A DNA stretch of 64,000 nt. It comes from an uncultured Alphaproteobacteria bacterium (GTDB taxonomy: Bacteria > Pseudomonadota > Alphaproteobacteria > Rhizobiales > Ancalomicrobiaceae). The notes below the pieces were generated by a model. It was not told the origin of the DNA. It made no database searches and saw nothing but the letters and a program-made list of their open reading frames with translations. Numbering within the stretch: the first letter of the stretch is position 1; each line of letters opens with the position of its first letter. Location: assembly GCA_937892955.1 (NCBI GenBank), contig CALBKH010000073.1, positions 1-64,000 on the forward strand, read 5' to 3'. A program made the position numbers and the translations under genes. This document shows, piece after piece, positions 20,025-27,613 of this stretch.

Positions 20025-21011
20025 TCACGCCGCGCGGCGGGCCGCCTCGCCGAGGTACTTCGCCGCGAGCGTGCCCATGCAGCGCTCCCAGGCGACGGCA
20101 CAGGCGTCGATCATCTCGGCGAGACCGTCGAAGCGCTTCTTCGCCATGGCGCGGGCGAGCTTGAACTGCATCACCTTCATGGTCTCGGCGATCTCCTCCG
20201 CCGCGAGGCGAGCGGGCTCGAGGCCGGTCTCGCCCTGCGCTTCGAGCCAGGCGAGATGGCTCGCCAGCAGTTCGAAGTCGGCGCCGTACTGGCGCATCAG
20301 GTTGAAGGCGTAGATGTGGAACCACTCCGGCGGCCGGGTCGCCAGATCCGCCGCGTGGCGCGGGAAATCGGCACTCCAGGCGGCGAAGGGGTTCGACGCC
20401 GGTCGGCGGGAGAGATGGCGCTTCAGAAGATCCACCGCCTCGCGGCGCAGGTCGACGACCGGTGCCCGCTCGGGGATCTTCAGGAACTCGACATAGGGGA
20501 AGAGCACCGCCGGATCGCGCGCCTCGCCGGGCGCGCCGAAGATGCCGTCGTAGTCCTCGCCCTCCAGCCGGAAGTAGCCGGCGTTGTGGAAGTAGTCGAG
20601 GCGGCGGGCGGTGGGGTCGATGGCGGTGATGCCGATCGTCGTCTTGGAATGGCCGGTGCGATAGGTCACGCCGAGCGTGTCGGGCAGGAAGTGGGCGTCG
20701 GCCTCGACCAGGACGATGCGATCACGGGCGACCTGCTCGACGACATGGGCCTCGAGCCGGTCGAAGATCGACAGCTCCAGAAGCTCCAGCCCGTAGAGGC
20801 GTTCGAGATCGGCGGGCGGCACCTTGAAGAAAGTCGCCTGATCGCCCTCGTAGCTCTGCGTCACGGTGAAGCCGAGCATGGCGGCGGGCTCCTGGCCGAG
20901 CGCCGCGACGATCTCGATCCACAGATCGGTCCAGCAATTGGTCTCCGGCCACCGCCGATCGGCCGCGTGCAGCGCATGGGGGCGATGGGAGGAGGGGTCG
21001 GGGAAACGCAT
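20025..21011 (-). CDS. DUF1839-family protein
   Basis: The 328-residue protein shows the conserved DUF1839 signatures WPETNCWTDLWIE, SYEGDQATFFKVP, LVEADAHFLPDT and GHSKTTIGITAID followed by YFHNAGYFRLEGED. The family has no established biochemical activity that I know of. The conserved Cys (PETNC), His and Asp residues in these blocks could be catalytic. It has no signal or membrane segment. Here it sits downstream of an amino acid:[carrier protein] ligase, an acyl-CoA-dehydrogenase-like protein and a carrier protein on the same strand. That makes a role in transferring or releasing the carrier-bound aminoacyl group plausible (inference). Confidence 0.82.
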   Translation of the reverse strand: MRFPDPSSHRPHALHAADRRWPETNCWTDLWIEIVAALGQEPAAMLGFTVTQSYEGDQATFFKVPPADLERLYGLELLELSIFDRLEAHVVEQVARDRIVLVEADAHFLPDTLGVTYRTGHSKTTIGITAIDPTARRLDYFHNAGYFRLEGEDYDGIFGAPGEARDPAVLFPYVEFLKIPERAPVVDLRREAVDLLKRHLSRRPASNPFAAWSADFPRHAADLATRPPEWFHIYAFNLMRQYGADFELLASHLAWLEAQGETGLEPARLAAEEIAETMKVMQFKLARAMAKKRFDGLAEMIDACAVAWERCMGTLAAKYLGEAARRAA

Positions 21012-21075
21012 GCGGGGGTCTCCGGAAGCTCTTTCACCGAGATGCCGAGGTCGGCGGCATCGCAGTTTCTTCGGA

Positions 21076-21214
21076 CGTCATCCCCGGCCGGAGCGGGCTC
21101 GCCCACGGAGGGGAAGGGGAACCATCGGCCCGGCCGCGATCCGATCGGGCGAGGAGACACGAGGACCCGTCCATGGGTCCTCTTCCCTCGCCTTCGGCGC
21201 GCCGGGGACGACGG
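21076..21214. repeat. Imperfect long palindrome, CGTCATCCCCGG type
   Basis: The outer arms CGTCATCCCCGG (21076-21087) and CCGGGGACGACGG (21202-21214) are near-perfect complements enclosing ~115 bp that also hold smaller self-complementary parts (GGACCCGTCCATGGGTCC near 21162). The same element type occurs at 60561-60671. It lies between the DUF1839 and ligase genes. Confidence 0.7.
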
Positions 21215-21253
21215 GCCATGGATATGGCGGCGTCGTTCCGGAGGAGTGGCCGA

Positions 21254-21301
21254 GCCCCCTCATCCGGCCTTCGGCCACCTTCTCCCGCGAGGGGAGAAGG
21301 G
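21254..21301. repeat. Single-copy REP-type element near the ligase stop
   Basis: This is one arm of the REP family (CCCCCTCATCCGGCC, then CACCTTCTCCCGCGAGGGG) without a facing partner, 30 bp past the ligase stop. With the element at 21076-21214 it fills the 320-bp gap. Confidence 0.8.
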
Positions 21302-21331
21302 GTTCCGCGCCCGAGGGCGCGGCCCGAGACC

Positions 21332-22282
21332 TCACCCGAACAACACTTCGCGCACGCTCTCCGGCCACTTCGTCACGTCGTTGCCGTGGTGGCGGAAGAG
21401 GGCCAGCGCGATGCGCTCGAGGCCGAAGCCGACGCAGGCCGAGTGGGCCTCCTCGCCGTCCGCACGCTTCATTCCCCACAGCGAACCGAAGTGGTTCTGA
21501 TGGTAGTTGAAGGACAGACAAGCGGTCGGATCGGCGCCGTCGTTGACCGGGATCAGCAGCTCGAACTTGAGCTGCTGGTCACGCTGGTTGCGCGCCATCA
21601 GCTTGCCGCCGCGGCCGAAGAACGGATCGTTGGCGACATCGAGCTCGCAGGGCAGGCCGAGCGAGGCGATCATCTTCGGACCGCGCTCGAGCCAACGCTC
21701 GCGGAACTCCCTCACCTGTTCGGGCGTGCCGATGCAGACGTTCTCCCGCATCCGGAAGAGCTGCATGCGGGTCGGCTCCTTCGACGGCTCGTGACGGAAG
21801 CAGTAGCTCTTCAGGTCGAAGAGGAGCCCCGCGTCCGGCACCGCGCCTCGTGCCGCGACCGTCGGATAGAGCGGATAGCAGGCGGCGGGCGTCAGAACCA
21901 CATCGGTCGGCGACTGGTATTCGCTCCAGTCACGGCCCTCGGTGATCGCCGCGATCAGCTGACAGTGATCGGCATCCGACCCCATGAAGGAGTGGATCGA
22001 TCCGGCGAGCTGCGGGAAGCTCTTGAGGTAGCCCGACTTCTCCATGTTCACCCGCGGCATCGCCGGGGGAAAATGGATCTTCATCGCGCCGTCTTCGCGG
22101 CTGAAGCGCTCGACGAGACGCTCGAAGCCGTCGATCACCTCCTCGAAGGCGCCGGAGCGACCGTAGAGGCCGTCGACACCGGTCGGCATCAGCACGCCGT
22201 CCTCGAACAGGCGATCGAGGAAGGTGGCGGCCGGCGCATCGGCGGCCGGAGCCGCTTTGATCTCGGGGGGAATGGCGTTCAT
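21332..22282 (-). CDS. Amino acid:[carrier protein] ligase (class II seryl-tRNA-synthetase-like)
   Basis: The 316-residue protein is a truncated class II aminoacyl-tRNA-synthetase catalytic core lacking a tRNA-binding arm. Motif 2 is FRHEPSKEPTR...FRMREN and motif 3 is GFGLERIALALF. Cys135, Glu180 and Cys283 are predicted zinc ligands. From memory, their spacing (45 and 103 residues) equals that of the Bradyrhizobium enzyme Bll0957 (Cys131/Glu176/Cys279). That family adenylates a small amino acid (Gly or Ala) and transfers it to the phosphopantetheine of a dedicated carrier protein. ATG 22282 is chosen over GTG 22288 because GAGG lies 5 nt before it. The carrier gene is two genes upstream. 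Confidence 0.9.
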   Translation of the reverse strand: MNAIPPEIKAAPAADAPAATFLDRLFEDGVLMPTGVDGLYGRSGAFEEVIDGFERLVERFSREDGAMKIHFPPAMPRVNMEKSGYLKSFPQLAGSIHSFMGSDADHCQLIAAITEGRDWSEYQSPTDVVLTPAACYPLYPTVAARGAVPDAGLLFDLKSYCFRHEPSKEPTRMQLFRMRENVCIGTPEQVREFRERWLERGPKMIASLGLPCELDVANDPFFGRGGKLMARNQRDQQLKFELLIPVNDGADPTACLSFNYHQNHFGSLWGMKRADGEEAHSACVGFGLERIALALFRHHGNDVTKWPESVREVLFG

Positions 22283-22289
22283 TCTCACC

Positions 22290-23477
22290 TCACGCGACGG
22301 AGACGTCGATCTTGCTCATCAGGAGCAGATTCGACGTGTTGCCGAGGATGCGATCGTTGTTGATCATGATCGCGGCGGAGAGCAGATCGCGGTAGTTGCG
22401 GGCGATGGTCCACGGGCCGGCGTTGCGATAGCCGGCGAGGCCGAGGATCATCAGCGACTGCTGGGCGATGGCGATGCCGAGCTCAGACGCCGACACCTTG
22501 ATGGTGTTGAGTTCGGCGATGAACGACAGGGTGTTCATCAGCGCCTCGTCGGCGAGCGCCTCCTCGTAGCGGCCGATGCCGGCGACGAGCAGCGACTTCA
22601 TCTGCTGGAGCGAAGCCGACACCTCGGCGAGACGCAGCGCGCCCGGCGGCACGGTGCCCGGCCGCTTCTTGGCCTCGGCCTTCACGAAGGCCTGGGCCTT
22701 GACCACGGTGTCGGCGGCGATGCCGTACCAGGTGGCGGTCCAGATGATGTGCGCCATGGCGAGCATCGACTGGGCGGCGATCTCGGAGAAGGGCTGGACG
22801 AAGACCTGACGGGCGTCGCCCGACGAGACCAGCTCGAAGCCTTCCGAGCGGGTGCCGCGCATGCCCATCGTGTCCCAGTCGACGGTCTCGCGCAGGGTGT
22901 AGTCACCCTTCTTGCAGACGACCATGACCTGATCGGACGAGGCGGCCTCCGGGTTGCGGCGGCAGGTGGCGAGGATGGCGTCGGCGGCGCGGCCGTAGGA
23001 GATGCAGGTCGCCTGCTTGGTGAGGCGATAGCGATCGCCCTCGACTTCGACGGCGCAGATCGAGTTGCGCAGGTCGCCGCCGATGCCGCCTTCGGTCGTC
23101 GCCGAGCCGAGGAGGAGCTGATCGCGGGCGCACTCACGCATGTAGTCGATGTGCCAGTCGGAGCCGACCGAATGCTGGATCAGGCTCGACATCTTGATCT
23201 GATGCATGCCGTAGATCATCGCCGAGGAGCCGCAAGCCTGTCCGAGACGGGCGACCAGGGCGCAGATGTCGGTGAGGGTCAGGCCCTCGCCGCCGTACTC
23301 CTTCGGGATCCAGCAGCCGAGCAGACGTTCACGCTTCAAGGCGTCGAAGGTCTCGGCGGGAAAGCGGCCGGTCGCATCGACGTCGGCGGCGAATTTGGCG
23401 GCCACTTCGTCGGCGACGCGGGCCATGCGCTCGAGCGCGGAGGTGGTGAGCGAGGCGTGTTTCACAGCGACGTTCAT
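22290..23477 (-). CDS. Acyl-CoA-dehydrogenase-family flavoprotein (carrier-protein cluster)
   Basis: The 395-residue protein has the acyl-CoA dehydrogenase fold: N-terminal helical domain (IPKEYGGEGLTLTD), middle beta domain (GSATTEGGIGGDLRNS) and C-terminal helical domain. It should bind FAD. The usual C-terminal YEGT motif with the catalytic Glu appears to be replaced by ILGNTSN, so either the base is elsewhere or the reaction is not a standard alpha,beta-dehydrogenation. Together with the carrier protein (4 bp upstream) and ligase (7 bp downstream) it probably acts on an amino acid held as a carrier-protein thioester, as flavoproteins do on prolyl carriers in pyrrole biosynthesis (analogy, not proof). 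Confidence 0.85.
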   Translation of the reverse strand: MNVAVKHASLTTSALERMARVADEVAAKFAADVDATGRFPAETFDALKRERLLGCWIPKEYGGEGLTLTDICALVARLGQACGSSAMIYGMHQIKMSSLIQHSVGSDWHIDYMRECARDQLLLGSATTEGGIGGDLRNSICAVEVEGDRYRLTKQATCISYGRAADAILATCRRNPEAASSDQVMVVCKKGDYTLRETVDWDTMGMRGTRSEGFELVSSGDARQVFVQPFSEIAAQSMLAMAHIIWTATWYGIAADTVVKAQAFVKAEAKKRPGTVPPGALRLAEVSASLQQMKSLLVAGIGRYEEALADEALMNTLSFIAELNTIKVSASELGIAIAQQSLMILGLAGYRNAGPWTIARNYRDLLSAAIMINNDRILGNTSNLLLMSKIDVSVA

Positions 23478-23481
23478 CGGT

Positions 23482-23727
23482 TCAGGCCCTTCCCGAGACG
23501 AGTTCGGTGACGGAACGGTCGATCGCGGAGATCGAGGCGAAGGTCTTGCGGTTGAGCATGCGCTCGGGGAATTCGATGTCGAACGCCTCCTCCAGCGCCA
23601 GCATCAGCTGCACCGAGGCGAAGGACGTCATTCCCAGTTCGTAGAGATCGTCCTCGTCGCGAACCCGCTCCAACGGAACCGGCAAGATCTTGTGGTTACC
23701 AATGAGTTCACGGATCTGCGTAGCCAT
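23482..23727 (-). CDS. Acyl-carrier-protein-like aminoacyl carrier
   Basis: This is an 81-residue carrier protein with a four-helix core and the phosphopantetheine attachment site in DDLYELGMTSFASVQ (Ser35; GMTS in place of the canonical GxDS). The following helix LMLALEEAFDIEFPERML is the typical acidic recognition helix. It lacks the DSL signature of fatty-acid ACP, consistent with a dedicated aminoacyl carrier. The ATG at 23727 has GGGGAGCG before it. It is the first gene of the cluster, 4 bp upstream of the flavoprotein, and needs activation by a phosphopantetheinyl transferase encoded elsewhere. Confidence 0.9.
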   Translation of the reverse strand: MATQIRELIGNHKILPVPLERVRDEDDLYELGMTSFASVQLMLALEEAFDIEFPERMLNRKTFASISAIDRSVTELVSGRA

Positions 23728-23740
23728 GACGCTCCCCTTC

Positions 23741-23829
23741 GTCTGCAATTCGGTGAGTGGAATATTGCAGACAAGTCGAAACATCGAGTGAAGGGACGCG
23801 GTTTATCGAATATTACTCGGAACCTTCAA
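23741..23829 (-). promoter_or_regulatory. Candidate promoter and inverted repeat before the carrier-protein operon
   Basis: A perfect 9-bp inverted repeat GTCTGCAAT (23741-23749) / ATTGCAGAC (23764-23772), spacer 14 bp, ends 14 bp before the carrier-protein start. Upstream on the minus strand, TTGAAG (23829-23824) and GATAAA (23807-23802) are 16 bp apart and could be -35 and -10. The repeat would then lie in the leader, as an operator or an RNA hairpin near the ribosome-binding site. Confidence 0.5.
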
Positions 23830-23860
23830 TTTCTACGGATGTGGGGCCGAGGAACGACGA

Positions 23861-23889
23861 AGGGCGGGGACCTTCCGGTCGCCCGCCCT
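23861..23889 (-). terminator. Hairpin downstream of the VOC gene
   Basis: AGGGCGGGGACC pairs with GGTCGCCCGCCCT around a TTCC loop, with one bulged G. It lies 78 bp past the VOC stop and before the promoter region of the carrier-protein operon, so it would insulate the two minus-strand units. Confidence 0.5.
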
Positions 23890-23966
23890 CACGTTCATCG
23901 ATCCCGACTGCCCGAGATTCCCGCTCGGCGATCGATCGCCGGTGTCCCGTCGTCTCGGTCCGGCAT

Positions 23967-24404
23967 TCAGCCGAGTTCCTGGGCCAATCCGATGAGAATT
24001 CCTTCGGGCCCGCGGACATAGCAGAGCCGATAGGCGTCTCGATATCGCACCACGTCGCCCACCAGCCGGGCCCCGCGAGCGCGGAGCCTGTCGAGCGTTT
24101 CGTCGATGTCGTCGACGGTGAACATGACGCGCAGGTAGCCGAGCGCATTGACCGGGGCGTCGCGATGATCGGCGACGACCGCCGGCGTCACGAAGCGCGA
24201 GAGTTCGAGCCGACCGTGGCCGTCCGGGGTGCGCATCATGGCGATCTCGACGTGCTGATCGCCCAATCCGGTCACCCGACCGGCCCATTCGCCTTCGATC
24301 GAGGCCCGCCCTTCGAGGTCCAGGCCGAGGTCTCGGAAGAAGGCGATCGCCGCGTCGAGGTCCTCGACGACGATGCCGATATTGTCCATCCGCACGAGCG
24401 CCAT
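23967..24404 (-). CDS. VOC (glyoxalase/bleomycin-resistance/dioxygenase) family protein
   Basis: This 145-residue protein is made of two beta-alpha-beta-beta-beta modules typical of the vicinal oxygen chelate fold (MDNIGIVVEDLDAAIAFFRDLGL, and YLRVMFTVDDIDETLDRLRARG). Candidate metal ligands are a His in GDQHVEIAMM and the terminal Glu in GPEGILIGLAQELG. The family covers isomerases, dioxygenases and resistance proteins, so the substrate cannot be told. It starts at the ATG at 24404, 72 bp after ilvD on the same strand, with a hairpin between them. Confidence 0.85.
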   Translation of the reverse strand: MALVRMDNIGIVVEDLDAAIAFFRDLGLDLEGRASIEGEWAGRVTGLGDQHVEIAMMRTPDGHGRLELSRFVTPAVVADHRDAPVNALGYLRVMFTVDDIDETLDRLRARGARLVGDVVRYRDAYRLCYVRGPEGILIGLAQELG

Positions 24405-24433
24405 GGGTCACGATCTCCGGGATCGCCGGGCAA

Positions 24434-24456
24434 GACCGGGCAGATGCCGCCCGGTC
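24434..24456 (-). terminator. Hairpin downstream of ilvD
   Basis: The perfect 8-bp arms GACCGGGC (24434-24441) and GCCCGGTC (24449-24456) enclose a 7-nt loop, 20 bp past the ilvD stop. There is only a weak T-rich tail on the minus strand, so termination strength is uncertain. Confidence 0.45.
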
Positions 24457-24476
24457 CCTGGTCTTCCGGCTGCCTC

Positions 24477-26333
24477 TCAGCGCTCGATCTGGCTGACGTC
24501 GCGCACCGCGCCCTTGGCGGCGGAGGTGGCCATGGCGGCGTAGGCGCGCAACGCGGCGGAGACCTTGCGGGCGCGCGGTGCCGTCGGCTTCCAGGCGTCC
24601 TTGCCCTTGGCCTCCATCTTCGCCCGGCGCGCGTCCATCTCCGCGTCGGAGATCAAGAGTTCGATCGTCCGATCGGGGATGTCGATGCGGATGCGGTCGC
24701 CGGCCTCGACGAGGCCGATGTTGCCGCCCTCCGCCGCTTCCGGCGAGGCGTGGCCGATGGAGAGACCCGAGGTGCCGCCGGAGAAGCGGCCGTCGGTGAG
24801 CAGGGCGCAGGCCTTGCCCAGCCCCTTCGACTTCAGATAGCTCGTCGGATAGAGCATCTCCTGCATGCCGGGGCCGCCCTTGGGGCCTTCGTAGGTGATG
24901 ACGACGACGTCGCCGGCGACGACCCCGCCGCCGAGGATGCCGGAGACCGCGGCGTCCTGGCTCTCGAACAGCTTCACCGGACCTTCGAACTTCAGGATCG
25001 ACTCGTCGACGCCGGCGGTCTTCACGATGCAGCCGTCGAGCGCGATGTTGCCGTAGAGGACCGCGAGGCCGCCGTCCTTGGAATAGGCGTTGTCGAGCGA
25101 GCGGATGACGCCCTTCTTGCGATCGACGTCGAGTTCGTCCCAGCGACGATCCTGGCTGAAGGCCTCGATCGAGGGGACGCCACCCGGCGCGGCGGCATAG
25201 AAGGTGCGCACCGCGATCGAGTTGGTCTGCATGACGTCCCACTGGGCGAGCGCCTGCTTCAGCGTCGCGGTGTGGACGGTCGGCAGATCGGTCGTCAGCA
25301 GGCCGGCGCGGTCGAGTTCGCCGAGAATGGCGAAGATGCCGCCGGCGCGGTGGACGTCTTCCATGTGGATGTTCGCCACCGCCGGCGCGACCTTGCAGAG
25401 ACAGGGGACGCGGCGCGACAGCCGGTCGATGTCAGCCATCTGGAAGTCGACGCCGGCTTCTCGAGCCGCGGCGAGGAGATGCAGCACGGTGTTGGTCGAG
25501 CCGCCCATGGCGATGTCGAGGGTCATGGCGTTCTCGAACGCCGCCTTGCCGGCGATGGCGCGCGGCAGCACGCTCTCGTCGTTACCCTCGTAATACCGCT
25601 TGCAGAGATCGACGATCAGCCGGCCGGCCTCGAGGAACAGCGCCTTGCGGTCGGCATGGGTGGCGAGCATCGAGCCGTTGCCGGGCAGCGACAGGCCGAG
25701 CGCCTCGGTCAGGCAGTTCATCGAATTGGCGGTGAACATGCCGGAGCAGGAGCCGCAGGTCGGGCAGGCGTTGCGCTCGTAGGACTTCACGTCCTCGTCG
25801 GAGACGTTCTCATCCGCCGCGGCGATCATCGCGTCGATGAGGTCGACGGCCTTGGTGGTGCCGGTCGACAGAATGACCTTGCCGGCCTCCATCGGTCCGC
25901 CGGAGACGAAGACAGTCGGGATGTCGAGGCGCAGCGACGCCATCAGCATGCCGGGGGTGATCTTGTCGCAATTGGAGATGCAGACCATGGCGTCGGCACA
26001 GTGGCCGTTGACCATGTATTCGACGCTGTCGGCGATGAGATCGCGGCTGGGGAGCGAATAGAGCATGCCGTCGTGACCCATGGCGATGCCGTCGTCGATG
26101 GCGATGGTGTTCATCTCCTTGGCGACGCCGCCGGCCTTCTCGATCTCGCGCGCCACCAACTGGCCGAGGTCCTTCAGATGGACGTGGCCGGGGACGAACT
26201 GGGTGAAGGAGTTCACCACCGCGATGATCGGTTTGCCGAAGTCGCTCTCCTTCATGCCGGTGGCGCGCCAGAGGCCACGAGCGCCGGCCATGTTGCGGCC
26301 GTGGGTGGAGGTGCGGGAGCGATAGGCGGGCAT
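24477..26333 (-). CDS. ilvD: Dihydroxy-acid dehydratase
   Basis: IlvD dehydrates 2,3-dihydroxy-isovalerate and -methylvalerate to the 2-keto acids in valine/isoleucine synthesis. The Fe-S ligand cysteines are in ISNCDKITPGM and ACPTCGSCSGMFTANSM, and conserved MGGSTNTVLH and DGRFSGGTSGLSIGH segments are present. The ATG at 26333 (MPAYRSRTSTHGRNMAG) gives 618 residues, the family norm; the longer upstream frame is not homologous. The arrangement of cysteines fits the longer [4Fe-4S]-type enzyme of E. coli. It is divergent from the AEC transporter gene. Confidence 0.97.
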   Translation of the reverse strand: MPAYRSRTSTHGRNMAGARGLWRATGMKESDFGKPIIAVVNSFTQFVPGHVHLKDLGQLVAREIEKAGGVAKEMNTIAIDDGIAMGHDGMLYSLPSRDLIADSVEYMVNGHCADAMVCISNCDKITPGMLMASLRLDIPTVFVSGGPMEAGKVILSTGTTKAVDLIDAMIAAADENVSDEDVKSYERNACPTCGSCSGMFTANSMNCLTEALGLSLPGNGSMLATHADRKALFLEAGRLIVDLCKRYYEGNDESVLPRAIAGKAAFENAMTLDIAMGGSTNTVLHLLAAAREAGVDFQMADIDRLSRRVPCLCKVAPAVANIHMEDVHRAGGIFAILGELDRAGLLTTDLPTVHTATLKQALAQWDVMQTNSIAVRTFYAAAPGGVPSIEAFSQDRRWDELDVDRKKGVIRSLDNAYSKDGGLAVLYGNIALDGCIVKTAGVDESILKFEGPVKLFESQDAAVSGILGGGVVAGDVVVITYEGPKGGPGMQEMLYPTSYLKSKGLGKACALLTDGRFSGGTSGLSIGHASPEAAEGGNIGLVEAGDRIRIDIPDRTIELLISDAEMDARRAKMEAKGKDAWKPTAPRARKVSAALRAYAAMATSAAKGAVRDVSQIER

Positions 26334-26573
26334 GGGGAGCGTCCCTCTCATCCGGCGGCGAAAGCGGCCGTCTTGGCGGTCTTCGATCAGGGCAACCGAC
26401 ATAGCGGTTTCGGGCGCGCGAAACCAGAGGTCTGGGGTCGCATTGGGCATGCGGATGCGGCGGGCACGCCATGTGGTGCCCCCCCTGTCGCGCGGCGCGC
26501 TGCTCTGCTAGGCGAGGAGAGTGACCTTCCTCCCGCCGCGGACGCCGTGCCGCCGGCCGACCGCGCGGGCGAC

Positions 26574-27518
26574 ATGACCGAAGCCTTCGACATCGTCCTG
26601 CCGATCTTCGCCTTCGTGGCGCTCGGTTGGGCGTTGGCCGTCACCGGCATTCTGCAGCCGAGTGTCGGCGAAGGCTTGGCGACGTTCGCCGCTACCGTCG
26701 GTATTCCGCTGATGCTGTTCGAGACGCTGGTCAAGGCGGATCTCGGCGCGGCGTCGCCGTGGCAGGTGTGGGGCTGCTACTATCCGGCGGCGGCGGCTTC
26801 GTGGGTCCTCGGGCAGACGATCGCCGGGCGCGTCTTCCGGCTGCCGGCGAAGACGGCGGTCATCGCCGGGATGGGCGCGACCTTCGCCAACATCGGCTTC
26901 GTCGGCCTGCCGCTCTCCCAGCGCACTTTCGGCGATCACGGCGTCCTGATCGCCACCATGGTCATCTCGGTCCATCTGCCGCTGTGGATGACCACGGCGA
27001 CCGTGCTGCTGCTGCGCGCCGAGGCGAGAGACGGCCAACCGGTGTCACCGCTCGCCGCGGTCGGCCGCATCGCGCTGGCGGTGCTGCGCAATCCGATCAT
27101 CCTCGGGCTTCTGGCCGGCGTCGTCGCCCATTTCGTCGGGTTCCGCCCGAGCGGCATCCTGGAGCGGACGATCCATACACTCGGCGGCGTGGCGAGCCCG
27201 ATCGCGCTCGTCTCGCTCGGCATGTCGATGCACGGGCAGAGCCTCGCCGGCGAGGTCGCCCCGGCGCTCTCCATCTCGGCGCTGAAGCTCCTGGCGTTGC
27301 CCGCCTTCGTGCTGGCGATCGGGCGGCTCGCCGGCGTCGACGACGACATCGTCGGGCCACTGGTGATGATCGGCAGCGTGCCGACCGGTATCAACGTCTA
27401 TCTCGTCGCCACCCAGTTCGGGGTCGGCCGCACCATCGCCTCCAACGTGATCGCGGTGACCACGGTGACCGCGGCGGTGACGGCGAGCGCATGGCTCATG
27501 TGGATCGGCCATCCCTGA
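26574..27518 (+). CDS. AEC (auxin efflux carrier) family transporter
   Basis: The 314-residue protein has about ten transmembrane helices in two inverted halves. The first begins FDIVLPIFAFVALGWALAVTG and the second PIILGLLAGVVAHF. Motif-like turns such as ATFANIGFVGLPLSQ and GSVPTGINVYLVATQFG match bacterial AEC/MdcF-like transporters. Members export or import small carboxylates such as malonate or malate; the substrate here cannot be inferred. The start is the ATG at 26574 (MTEAFDIVLP). It is a single gene divergent from ilvD with a 240-bp gap. Confidence 0.88.
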   Translation: MTEAFDIVLPIFAFVALGWALAVTGILQPSVGEGLATFAATVGIPLMLFETLVKADLGAASPWQVWGCYYPAAAASWVLGQTIAGRVFRLPAKTAVIAGMGATFANIGFVGLPLSQRTFGDHGVLIATMVISVHLPLWMTTATVLLLRAEARDGQPVSPLAAVGRIALAVLRNPIILGLLAGVVAHFVGFRPSGILERTIHTLGGVASPIALVSLGMSMHGQSLAGEVAPALSISALKLLALPAFVLAIGRLAGVDDDIVGPLVMIGSVPTGINVYLVATQFGVGRTIASNVIAVTTVTAAVTASAWLMWIGHP

Positions 27519-27613
27519 GACGGCGCCATTCGACGGATCGATGCTTGTTTTCTTTTTGTTCTCGTTGCAGTAGAAACGCACGACGACGCGATGGGTGAGT
27601 CACGGATCTCGGC

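Noticed and set aside
26334..26573. Leader peptide or attenuator upstream of ilvD
   Set aside because: No run of branched-chain codons followed by alternative hairpins could be found by eye.
23757..27518. Open frame of 1253 codons on the plus strand spanning the VOC and ilvD region
   Set aside because: Its first part is antisense to ilvD and VOC, which have clear homologous features, and its composition (Asp/His/Gly/Arg) is that of a codon shadow. Only the last 314 residues (AEC transporter) are real.
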